Assembly (NCBI GenBank): GCA_965370365.1
Contig: CBDUSP010000073.1
Span: forward strand, 1 to 5,350
DNA from: DAIDHZ01 sp965370365
Lineage (GTDB): Bacteria; Chlamydiota; Chlamydiia; Chlamydiales; SM23-39
Reading direction: 5' to 3'
DNA length: 5,350 nucleotides
Within the stretch, counting starts at the first letter, position 1. Each line of letters begins with the position of its first letter. A model generated the notes under the pieces. That model had not been told where the DNA came from and made no database searches. It saw nothing but the letters and a program-made list of their open reading frames with translations. Position numbers and translations under genes: made by a program. Of the stretch, positions 1-5,350 are shown in pieces.

Positions 1-977
1 ATGCGCTTGCGATGATTGATTCGCGGATTCAGATTGTACCGAATGCGAAGAAGGCAGAGTTGATGCAGGAGCTTTTCCCTGAGGAGATTGATTTTCCTGA
101 GTTTCGGACGGAGGGATTTGAGGGGCATACTCGGTCTTTTGTGAAGGTACAAGATGGGTGTAATTCATTTTGTACGTATTGTGTGATTCCTTATGTGCGG
201 GGGAGGTCTCGTTCAAGACAGATCGTGGATGTTGTGAGGGAGGTTGAGGGGCTTGTTGCTAGGGGCAAGAAGGAAGTTGTGATTACGGGGATCAATGTTG
301 GTGATTTTGATGGGGGGGGATCGCTTGCAGATCTTGTGCGTGCGGTTGATGGTGTTGATGGGTTGGAGAGGTTGCGGATTTCTTCGATTGATCCGGATGA
401 GATTGATGAGGCTTTGGCGGATGCTGTGTTGGGGGGAAGGGTGACGATGCCGAGTATGCATATTGTGTTGCAGTCGGGATCGAATGTTGTTTTAAAGAGG
501 ATGAACCGGAAGTATACGCGGCAGATTTTTTTAGATGCTGTTGAGAAGATGAAGAAAAGGTGTCCTGATTTTACTGTGACAACGGATGTGATTGTGGGTT
601 TTCCTGGGGAGACTGAGGCTGATTTTAGGGATACCTGTGATGTTATTGAAAAGGTGGGATTTGCAAAGGTTCATATGTTTCCTTATAGCCCGAGGAAGAG
701 AACGCGGGCGGCATTGTATCCGAATCGTGTAATGCCGGATGAGATGAAGCGGAGGAAGCAGGAGCTTTTGCGTTTGTCAGAGAAGACGGCGTTTTCGCTG
801 AGGGAAACGTTTGTTGGAAGATGTATGCCGATTCTTTTAGAGAGTGATGGAAAAGAGGGGATGACCCCTAATTTTTTACGCGTGTCGATTCCCGAGGGTG
901 ATTTTAAAGCCAATGATGTGGTTTTGGTGGAGCTTACTGAAAATGGTCCTGATGGATTTCGAGGAAGAATTAAATGA
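1..977 (+). CDS. mtaB: tRNA N6-threonylcarbamoyladenosine (t6A37) methylthiotransferase MtaB, 5'-truncated by window edge
   Basis: Radical-SAM enzyme of the methylthiotransferase family; MtaB converts t6A to ms2t6A at position 37 of ANN-decoding tRNAs in the cytoplasm. The frame is already open at base 3, before the first ATG at base 12, so that ATG is internal. About 324 residues are visible, against roughly 430-450 for the family. The missing part is most of the N-terminal UPF0004 domain and its cluster cysteines. Numbering from the ATG at 12, the radical-SAM motif CNSFCTYC (C50, C54, C57) is followed by VIPYVRGRSRSR, then LQSGSNVVLKRMNRKYT (153-169), TDVIVGFPGETEADF (191-205) and FPYSPRKRTRAA (223-234). 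This series is typical of MtaB rather than MiaB or RimO. Residues ~265-320 fit a TRAM RNA-binding domain. The TGA stop overlaps the next start (ATGA, 974-977). The coding strand is strikingly G-rich and C-poor compared with the genes that follow. Family assignment is firm; the exact tRNA substrate is inferred from the family. Confidence 0.93.
   Translation, partial: ALAMIDSRIQIVPNAKKAELMQELFPEEIDFPEFRTEGFEGHTRSFVKVQDGCNSFCTYCVIPYVRGRSRSRQIVDVVREVEGLVARGKKEVVITGINVGDFDGGGSLADLVRAVDGVDGLERLRISSIDPDEIDEALADAVLGGRVTMPSMHIVLQSGSNVVLKRMNRKYTRQIFLDAVEKMKKRCPDFTVTTDVIVGFPGETEADFRDTCDVIEKVGFAKVHMFPYSPRKRTRAALYPNRVMPDEMKRRKQELLRLSEKTAFSLRETFVGRCMPILLESDGKEGMTPNFLRVSIPEGDFKANDVVLVELTENGPDGFRGRIK
961..967 (+). 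promoter_or_regulatory. Shine-Dalgarno site for the 974 start
   Basis: GAGGAAG lies inside the last codons of mtaB; its GAGGA core ends 8 bases before the ATG at 974. This supports that start and suggests that the downstream gene is translated both by its own site and by coupling to mtaB through the ATGA overlap. Confidence 0.6.
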
Positions 978-1801
978 TTTCGATTGCAACGCGGTTTCGA
1001 CCTTTTAGCCACCGTCCTTTTTCCAAGTGTGTGTTACCAGGAACTGACCTTGTGGTTAAGGTGTCTTCTGATTTGTTAGAAATTGGGGATGTGGAGATTC
1101 CTTTGGAGTCTGATGGGCTTACTCTCCAGATGGATTTAGAGAAAAATTGCGTGTGGGTTTTTAGAAAGGGATTTCGTCTGCGCATTGTTGCATCGAAAGA
1201 GGGTGTGTCTGTTGTCAGCGCGGATGAGACAACGTTTTTTCCGCTAAAGGTTCATTTTCATCTGCCAGGGGAGATAGAGCGATTATCTTTTGGTGTTCAT
1301 AAATCGCAGGATTGGGATTTAGTTTTGCGTCGCATGGATATGAAAGAGATTCTTCCGATTCTTTATCATCTTTCGCAAAAAGTACCGCTTGTTCATTTGC
1401 TGAGCAAAGGGAAAGAATTGTGTTATCGCTCTTCCTTTGATGAGATGCTTGTTCCTAAAAAGGAAAACGCTTTACAAGAGGCGTTTGAGGGGATTCGTTC
1501 ACGTTTTGTTGTGGAAGATGGAAAGAGAATAAAACTTCTTCCTGATACCCCCTTTCTTGCAGGGAGAATGATGAATGTACAAACGCAGTTTGGTTCTTTA
1601 GATATGCATTGGGTTAAGGGAGAATTACAAAGGGTGACTATGCACGTGAAAAAAGAGTCTGAAGTCCTTCTTGATTTGCCTCCAGAGGTTCGCTCTTTTC
1701 GAGTAAAAGAGCAGTTGCATGATCGAGGGGTGGTTCGCTTAAGAGATGCGGTCCTTTCTTTGTCTAAAGGACGACTGTATTTAGATCGATTTATCAAATG
1801 A
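974..1801 (+). CDS. Conserved hypothetical protein, beta-rich, with a weak GH95-like C-terminal pattern
   Basis: 275 residues, function not recognised. The start is well supported: good GAGGA spacing and a 4-base ATGA overlap with mtaB. There is no signal peptide and no membrane segment, so the protein is probably cytoplasmic. The opening (MISIATRFRPFSHRP) is followed by many short alternating hydrophobic stretches to about residue 110, suggesting beta structure. A more helical middle follows (~112-175). Residues ~187-243 run IKLLPDTP, G197, FGSLDMHW (206-213), KGEL and LDLPPEVRSFRV. By eye this is reminiscent of the C-terminal beta-sandwich of GH95-type glycoside hydrolases, which has an LLPALP-like start and a W-K-D-G-K-L-like turn. 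No catalytic domain of such an enzyme is present, so at most a carbohydrate-related accessory role could be guessed. Its own stop overlaps the start of the heptosyltransferase gene (ATGA, 1798-1801), which fits co-expression with envelope sugar synthesis. It could equally be a lineage-specific protein unrelated to sugars. Confidence 0.8.
   Translation: MISIATRFRPFSHRPFSKCVLPGTDLVVKVSSDLLEIGDVEIPLESDGLTLQMDLEKNCVWVFRKGFRLRIVASKEGVSVVSADETTFFPLKVHFHLPGEIERLSFGVHKSQDWDLVLRRMDMKEILPILYHLSQKVPLVHLLSKGKELCYRSSFDEMLVPKKENALQEAFEGIRSRFVVEDGKRIKLLPDTPFLAGRMMNVQTQFGSLDMHWVKGELQRVTMHVKKESEVLLDLPPEVRSFRVKEQLHDRGVVRLRDAVLSLSKGRLYLDRFIK
1751..1772 (+). other. Stem-loop just upstream of the 1798 start
   Basis: GTCCTTT (1751-1757) and AAAGGAC (1766-1772) form a perfect 7-bp stem with an 8-base loop. 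It lies inside the end of the 974-1801 gene and ends 25 bases before the heptosyltransferase ATG. There is no T-tract after it, so it is not a typical terminator. The AAAGGA half is too far from the ATG to be its ribosome site. It may be chance or may tune the downstream gene. Confidence 0.3.
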
Positions 1802-2835
1802 AGATTCTGATTGTTAAAACATCTTCTCTTGGAGATATCATACAAAGCCTTCCTGTTTTGGAGTATCTGCATTTGCAGTTTCCAGATGCCCAGATTGATT
1901 GGGTTGTTGAGAAGCATTTAAGCAAAGTTGTCCGAGACCATCCTCTTATTTCTAAAGTAATTGAAGTGCCACTTCAAGCACTTAAAAAAAATCTCAAGTT
2001 GCAATCCTGGAAAAATCTCTTTGCCTCTGTAACAGAGCTTAGGAAGGAAAAGTATGATGCTGTCTTTGACTTACAAGGGAATACAAAGTCTGCTGTTTTC
2101 ACCATGTTTTCCCGGGGGAAGGTGAAGGTTGGTTTTTCTTTATCTTCAGTTCGTGAATGGCCGAATATTTTGGTAACAAATCGGAGATTTGCTTGTAAAG
2201 AGGATGGAAATATTCGGATCAAGCATCTTTCCTTGATGCAGCAGTTTTTTAAGGGAATGCCTTTGGAGGCTTTTCTTTCAAAGACAGAAGAGAGCGCATT
2301 TAGAATGCAATCAGTGATGGTGTGTCCGGGATCTAAGTGGAAAAACAAGCAGCTTTCTCAAGAAACTCTGCAAGGGTTTTTATGCTTTATTGGGGAGACG
2401 TGGAATCCGCATTTTGTTTTTGTTTGGGGATCTTCTGATGAAAAGAAGACTTGCGAAGAGCTTCAAGTGCACGTGAAAGATGGGGTTGTATTAGAAGAGC
2501 GTTTGGAGATTTCTTGCTTGAAGGAGCGGATGGATGAGATGGACCTTGTCATTGCTGTTGATTCAAGCATGCTGCATCTTTGTGGGACGACAAAGACCCC
2601 GAGCTTTAGCATTTTTGGGCCAACGCGCGCGGAAGTGTTTAAGCCATTAGGAGAGAGACACTACGCATTTCAAGGCAAATGTCCGTATGGGAAGCATTTT
2701 GTAAAGCAGTGTCCAATTTTGCGAGAGTGTGCGACTGGTGCCTGCATGAAAGAGATTTCAACCAAAGATCTTATCAATGCTTTTCAGAAAGGGATTGATG
2801 TAGCGAAGCCGGGTCTGCCAGTAGATGCGCTATAA
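1798..2835 (+). CDS. waaC: GT9-family glycosyltransferase, lipopolysaccharide heptosyltransferase I (WaaC)-like
   Basis: 345 residues, cytoplasmic face of the inner membrane. Family enzymes transfer heptose from ADP-heptose to the Kdo of the lipopolysaccharide inner core. The N-terminus MKILIVKTSSLGD aligns without gaps to E. coli WaaC, and D13 corresponds to that enzyme's proposed catalytic base. Further GT9 landmarks are DWVVE (34-38), DLQGNTKSA (91-99), PGSKWKNKQ (177-185) in the nucleotide-sugar half, DSSMLHL (255-261) and FGPT (273-276). Four cysteines (295, 305, 311, 316) lie in the region where many GT9 members carry a Cys-rich loop. It is slightly longer than E. coli WaaC (about 320 residues). 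No ribosome site is visible before the ATG, so translation probably depends on coupling through the ATGA overlap with the preceding gene. The last 17 codons are antisense to the end of the convergent protease gene. GT9 membership is firm; WaaC rather than another heptosyl- or hexosyltransferase is likely but unproven, and Chlamydiaceae proper are known to lack heptose in their LPS. Confidence 0.85.
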   Translation: MKILIVKTSSLGDIIQSLPVLEYLHLQFPDAQIDWVVEKHLSKVVRDHPLISKVIEVPLQALKKNLKLQSWKNLFASVTELRKEKYDAVFDLQGNTKSAVFTMFSRGKVKVGFSLSSVREWPNILVTNRRFACKEDGNIRIKHLSLMQQFFKGMPLEAFLSKTEESAFRMQSVMVCPGSKWKNKQLSQETLQGFLCFIGETWNPHFVFVWGSSDEKKTCEELQVHVKDGVVLEERLEISCLKERMDEMDLVIAVDSSMLHLCGTTKTPSFSIFGPTRAEVFKPLGERHYAFQGKCPYGKHFVKQCPILRECATGACMKEISTKDLINAFQKGIDVAKPGLPVDAL

Positions 2836-4124
2836 GAGATAAGCGCGTCAGAGGCCATCAAGATAAAGTCGTACCATGTGTGGACAGCTACACTTTCTTT
2901 AAGAGACCCACTTTTATGAGTGAGATATCCAAAGTAAGCTCCAAGCCCAGTAATGAGTGGAATGTTGAAAGCGTAATAGCGCCATCTCATGGAACGATCA
3001 ATTGTAAATGCATTCGGAATGTGAGCTGCTCCAAAGGCTAAAGAAGAAACGGCAATGCCTCCCAAGGGGGTTAAATGTTCTGATAGCTCTGACTGGAGAA
3101 ATCCGCGGAAGAAGGTCTCTTCTCCGATTCCAATGGGGAGTGCAAGAATAGGCATAGCGGTAGAGGTAGATGCCTTTGCATGAATCCGAGCTTCTGATGG
3201 ATATGCAATCCATATAGTTCCTATTGCAAGTCCGAGAGCTCCAACGATCCCGCCCCAAACTTCAGGCTTTTTTAAAATCTGTAAATCAAAAGGGGCCCGA
3301 GCCAGGCTTAAAAGAGAGTCTGTTGGCATTTTGTATGTGTAGCCAGACATTCCGATTCGCTGTCTTGCATCGCGGTATGCTGCATAAATCCCATAGAACT
3401 CAGTTGTCTGCGCAAATGTCAGACTTGAGAGATACAGCGACTCATCGTAGAAAGAGTCGTTGTAGTACTGTGAAAGAAAGAGGCTGTGTCCAACAGCTGC
3501 GCTTCCAATAAGGCCTCCAGCTGTTTGCCTATCTCCAAGATAGGCATGTCCAAGACCAGGAACTAAGGAGAGCCCTGCAGCAATCAGCGGATTTTTCACA
3601 TCCGGTTGTAATATTGGTGAGGATGGGAGAAGTTCGCTTTTCTCGATAGCCTGTCTTCCAAGAATTGGCAAGCTTCCTGTGTGCATTTCGTTGCCAGTAA
3701 CATCCCACTCTTGATTAAGAACGTGTGTTGTGAAAGAAGAGACAAGAGGAACGGCTTCATTGTTAAAAGCGACTGTGCTTATTTCTGTGGGCTCGTGAAC
3801 GTTTCCAACGAGTAAACCATCAGTTCTTCCAAGTGAAGGGATGATAGAGTTGATGTCGTCATCGAAGTGTGGAAGCTCGTTTTTTGCCAAGTAGATTGTA
3901 TCGATTTCATGAGGCAAAGGGAGTTCTTTAGTCGAAAGTGACCGCTCTGGAAGAAAGGATATCGCAATATCTTGCGAGTGAAAATCGGAAGCTTTAGAGA
4001 CCTTTGCAACCTTTTCAGAAGGGGATTTTCTAAACGGGAGGTTTTCCCAAACGCCTTTCTTTGTCGCGTTCCAAATCATGAGAAGGGAAGCAATAAAAAA
4101 CTGGGAAGCGAAAAACATCTTCAT
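2784..4124 (-). CDS. CPBP family intramembrane metalloprotease with TM2/DUF5683-like N-terminal block (long-linker paralog)
   Basis: 446 residues, predicted inner-membrane protein. CPBP (Abi, Rce1/CAAX type II) proteins are intramembrane metalloproteases; the substrate here is unknown. Order of parts: hydrophobic N-terminal segment (3-18) without a clear signal-peptidase site, so perhaps an anchor; a polar linker of about 145 residues (~21-167) rich in S, E, P and T; a hydrophobic block starting KNPLIAAGLSLVPGLGHAYLGD (177-198), resembling TM2/DUF5683-type motifs; a highly conserved cytosolic-looking stretch with AAYRDAR (248-254), YKMPTDSL (264-271) and LKKPEVWGG (284-292); then the CPBP core with EETFFR (E335, E336, R340), FGAAH (H368) and HTWYD (H415, D419). 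All expected active-site motifs are intact. The ATG at 4124 has GAGGTG four bases upstream. It lies 68 bases after its paralog (4193-5191), probably co-transcribed. Its 3' end overlaps the convergent heptosyltransferase gene by 52 bases; homology of the last residues (SIPF) to the paralog shows this end is real. Confidence 0.85.
   Translation of the reverse strand: MKMFFASQFFIASLLMIWNATKKGVWENLPFRKSPSEKVAKVSKASDFHSQDIAISFLPERSLSTKELPLPHEIDTIYLAKNELPHFDDDINSIIPSLGRTDGLLVGNVHEPTEISTVAFNNEAVPLVSSFTTHVLNQEWDVTGNEMHTGSLPILGRQAIEKSELLPSSPILQPDVKNPLIAAGLSLVPGLGHAYLGDRQTAGGLIGSAAVGHSLFLSQYYNDSFYDESLYLSSLTFAQTTEFYGIYAAYRDARQRIGMSGYTYKMPTDSLLSLARAPFDLQILKKPEVWGGIVGALGLAIGTIWIAYPSEARIHAKASTSTAMPILALPIGIGEETFFRGFLQSELSEHLTPLGGIAVSSLAFGAAHIPNAFTIDRSMRWRYYAFNIPLITGLGAYFGYLTHKSGSLKESVAVHTWYDFILMASDALISYSASTGRPGFATSIPF
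2824..2849 (+). other. Stem-loop spanning the heptosyltransferase stop codon
   Basis: GATGCGCT (2824-2831) pairs with AGCGCGTC (2842-2849): 8 bp including one G-T wobble, with a 10-base loop. It contains the TAA stop of the + strand gene and is also inside the - strand protease gene. Neither strand shows a T-tract after it, so it is at best a weak or Rho-assisted termination or mRNA 3'-end structure for the + strand unit. Confidence 0.3.
3093..3145 (-). repeat. Direct repeat copy A: protease active-site segment shared by the paralogs
   Basis: By eye, 48 of 53 bases match 4505-4557, including a 21-base identical run at the start on the + strand. The segment encodes the EETFFRGFLQ motif and its flanks. 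It is the best-conserved DNA between the tandem genes and a possible substrate for homologous recombination, about 1.4 kb apart. Confidence 0.7.
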
Positions 4125-4128
4125 AAAA

Positions 4129-4134
4129 CACCTC
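4129..4134 (-). promoter_or_regulatory. Shine-Dalgarno site for the 4124 start
   Basis: GAGGTG on the - strand, four bases before the ATG at 4124. It supports M1 of MKM over the second ATG two codons later. Confidence 0.6.
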
Positions 4135-4152
4135 AGTGCTCGTCAAAAAAGC

Positions 4153-4181
4153 ATTTTATAAATTTATTTTATTTCCCACAA
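4153..4181 (-). promoter_or_regulatory. Candidate promoter for the downstream CPBP gene
   Basis: In the 68-bp gap between the two protease genes, TTGTGG (4181 to 4176) and TAAAAT (4158 to 4153) are separated by 17 bases on the - strand. The gap is very AT-rich and also contains the perfect palindrome ATAAATTTAT (4158-4167), so matches to a -10 box are easy to find by chance. If real, it gives the second gene expression independent of the first. Confidence 0.35.
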
Positions 4182-4192
4182 TAAGAAAGTTT

Positions 4193-5191
4193 TTAGAATG
4201 GGATCGACATAGAGACTCCGGTGTCACCGATTGAGGCTGTGTAGGCAGAGTCAAGTGCTGCAAGGCCTAAGAGAATGAAGTCATACCACACGTGAACAGC
4301 TACACTCTCTTTGAGAGAGCCATTTTTATGTGCAAGATAGCCAAAGTAGGACCCTGCGACGGAGAGAAAGGGGAGTCCAAAAGTGTAGTACGCTCGTTTC
4401 TCTTTTTTACTAAATCCGCGAGCATTGAAGGCGTGAATAGCTCCAAATGCCAGAGAGGTTCCAATGATTCCTCCGGTAGGCGTCAGTTTCTCTGAAAGAG
4501 CTGGCTGGAGAAATCCGCGGAAGAAAGTCTCTTCGCCGATTCCAACAGGAAGTGCAACGAGAGGCGATAGGGAAGGGGAAGCAGAGGCTCTGAGGTGGAT
4601 ACAACTGCTGCTTTGTTTAGCCAAGTAACCGATCCCTCCGGCGAGAACCAGCCCGCCTAAGATGCCTCCCCAAACCTCGGGTTTCTTCAAAACGCTTAAG
4701 TTGAAAGGTGCGTAGACCAAGTCTTTTAGGCTGTCTGTTGGCATTTTATACGAATATCCAGTCATCCCAGGCTGAGCTCTTGCATCGCGATATGCTGCAT
4801 ACACATTATATTGGAGGAGGTTTTGCGCAGTTAATAGAACAGAGAGAGAGGACTGCTCGTTTAATTGTTGAGAAAAAGCAACCCCAACTCCAGACCCAAA
4901 GCTTCCCGCGAAGGCTCCAGCGGTTTTCATATCCCCTAAATAAGCATGCCCAAGCCCAGGAAATAAGGACAGGCCCGCTGCTATTGCAGGGCTTTTTAGT
5001 TTTGTGTCCAGCACGGGAGAGGATGAACTTATGTCTCCTTGAATGGTCGGTTGTTGGAGAGGATTGTCTGGACTTAGGGTTGAAAGTTCGGTTTGGAGTG
5101 TATCGGGTATTGAAGAAATTTCCTGTTCAATAGATTCCGCACATGAAAGAGACGCGGTGAGTAAAAAAAGCGACAAGCAAGATAATTTCAT
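4193..5191 (-). CDS. CPBP family intramembrane metalloprotease with TM2/DUF5683-like N-terminal block (short-linker paralog)
   Basis: 332 residues. The N-terminus MKLSCLSLFLLTASLSCA followed by ES looks like a signal peptide with a signal-peptidase I site after A18; C17 lacks a classical lipobox, though lipidation cannot be excluded. A polar S/T/P/Q-rich linker (~19-65) follows. Next come KSPAIAAGLSLFPGLG and HAYLGD (66-86), further hydrophobic segments near 90-108 and 116-134, and the conserved YAAYRDAR (131-138), YKMPTDSL (148-155) and LKKPEVWGG (168-176). The CPBP core has EETFFR (E220, E221, R225), FGAIH (H253) and HVWYD (H300, D304). About eight hydrophobic segments are visible, in keeping with the family. 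It is a clear tandem paralog of 2784-4124: 35 of 50 residues are identical in the stretch ending at PEVWGG (127-176), and both proteins end in SIPF. Upstream is a good promoter but only a weak ribosome site (GGGTAAG), so the start rests on the signal peptide. A role in processing envelope or exported substrates is only a guess from the family. Confidence 0.87.
   Translation of the reverse strand: MKLSCLSLFLLTASLSCAESIEQEISSIPDTLQTELSTLSPDNPLQQPTIQGDISSSSPVLDTKLKSPAIAAGLSLFPGLGHAYLGDMKTAGAFAGSFGSGVGVAFSQQLNEQSSLSVLLTAQNLLQYNVYAAYRDARAQPGMTGYSYKMPTDSLKDLVYAPFNLSVLKKPEVWGGILGGLVLAGGIGYLAKQSSSCIHLRASASPSLSPLVALPVGIGEETFFRGFLQPALSEKLTPTGGIIGTSLAFGAIHAFNARGFSKKEKRAYYTFGLPFLSVAGSYFGYLAHKNGSLKESVAVHVWYDFILLGLAALDSAYTASIGDTGVSMSIPF
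4505..4557 (-). repeat. Direct repeat copy B: protease active-site segment shared by the paralogs
   Basis: Partner of 3093-3145 (48 of 53 bases match by eye). Differences fall largely at third codon positions, as expected if the protein motif is under selection after duplication. Confidence 0.7.
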
Positions 5192-5248
5192 TTCTTACCC
5201 AGGTATACTGAAAAAGGTTCAAGAATCGGTTTCGGTATAAAGAGGAAA

Positions 5249-5277
5249 ATTATAGCGAATGATTCTATTGACTACAA
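5249..5277 (-). promoter_or_regulatory. Sigma70-type promoter for the tandem CPBP genes
   Basis: A perfect TATAAT (5254 to 5249) on the - strand is preceded at 17 bases by TTGTAG (5277 to 5272), which keeps the TTG of the -35 box. The expected transcript start is near 5242, giving a leader of about 50 bases before the ATG at 5191. The perfect -10 box and ideal spacing, in the only intergenic space upstream of the gene, make this the best promoter in the window. Confidence 0.55.
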
Positions 5278-5300
5278 GAAGATCTCTTACCAAGGCAGGG

Positions 5301-5350
5301 CTAACGCATTAAAAAATGAACAGGATCCGCTTCGCTTGCAGGATCACCGC
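5301..5350 (-). CDS. Possible C-terminal tail of a leftward gene entering from the right edge
   Basis: On the - strand a frame is open from the window edge and reads GDPASEADPVHFLMR to a TAG at 5303-5301. Its composition looks protein-like, and its position, ending 24 bases before the -35 box of the next gene, fits a same-strand upstream neighbour. Only 15 codons are visible and a second frame (ending at TAA 5311-5309) is also open, so this is weak. No family can be named. Confidence 0.25.
   Translation of the reverse strand, partial: GDPASEADPVHFLMR

Noticed and set aside
213..461. Open frame of 82 codons on the - strand inside mtaB
   Set aside because: Shadow of the coding strand: its composition (Asn, Pro, His, Ile-rich) mirrors the G/T-rich codons of mtaB and no motif is visible.
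1423..1917. Long open frame of 164 codons on the - strand across the 974-1801 gene and the start of waaC
   Set aside because: Antisense to two genes with clear overlapping start/stop structure; basic, Ser/Arg/Lys-rich product with no domain and no ribosome site supporting it.
1974..2348. Open frame of 124 codons on the - strand inside the heptosyltransferase gene
   Set aside because: Lies fully opposite recognised GT9 motifs and shows no family feature of its own.
2824..2849. Bidirectional intrinsic terminator between the convergent units
   Set aside because: The hairpin is real by pairing, but no T-tract follows on either strand, and it lies inside the protease coding sequence and upstream of that gene's stop.
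4708..5133. Open frame of 141 codons on the + strand inside the upstream CPBP gene
   Set aside because: Opposite the conserved protease reading; the equivalent frame in the other paralog is not conserved.
5211..5235. tRNA T-arm-like string GGTTCAAGAATC
   Set aside because: No paired 5-bp stem around the TTCAA loop and no acceptor, D or anticodon arm nearby.
5316..5350. Start of a rightward gene at the ATG at 5316
   Set aside because: No ribosome site before it and only 11 codons visible before the edge.

Overview
The window looks like chromosomal DNA of an obligate intracellular Chlamydiota bacterium, most likely an environmental (Parachlamydiales- or Simkania-like) lineage. That placement is an inference from the overall look of the proteins: a standard genetic code, moderate GC, an MtaB-type enzyme beside a WaaC-like heptosyltransferase, and signal-peptide-bearing CPBP proteins. 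No marker gene here settles it.

Left part, + strand (1-2835): three tightly packed genes that look like one transcription unit. The first is the 3' part of mtaB, a radical-SAM tRNA methylthiotransferase whose 5' end lies left of the window. It overlaps a 275-residue protein of unknown function by an ATGA stop/start, and that gene in turn overlaps, again by ATGA, a GT9 glycosyltransferase close to heptosyltransferase I (WaaC). The promoter is outside the window and no convincing terminator is visible.

Right part, - strand (2784-5191): two tandem paralogous genes, transcribed right to left. Each encodes a secreted or anchored N-terminus, a low-complexity linker, a TM2/DUF5683-like hydrophobic block with a PGLGHAYLGD motif, and a C-terminal CPBP (Rce1/CAAX-type) intramembrane metalloprotease domain with all recognisable active-site motifs. 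A consensus-like promoter precedes the upstream copy (4193-5191). A weaker AT-rich candidate lies in the 68-bp gap before the second copy (2784-4124), so the pair may be an operon with an extra internal promoter.

The two units converge and overlap: the last 52 bases of the heptosyltransferase gene are antisense to the conserved C-terminus of the second protease. The right edge (5192-5350) holds the promoter region and perhaps the tail of another leftward gene. I see no RNA gene, insertion sequence or CRISPR array. The part most likely to be under-described is the duplicated TM2/DUF5683-like plus CPBP architecture, with its shared C-terminal SIPF ending and very different linkers.
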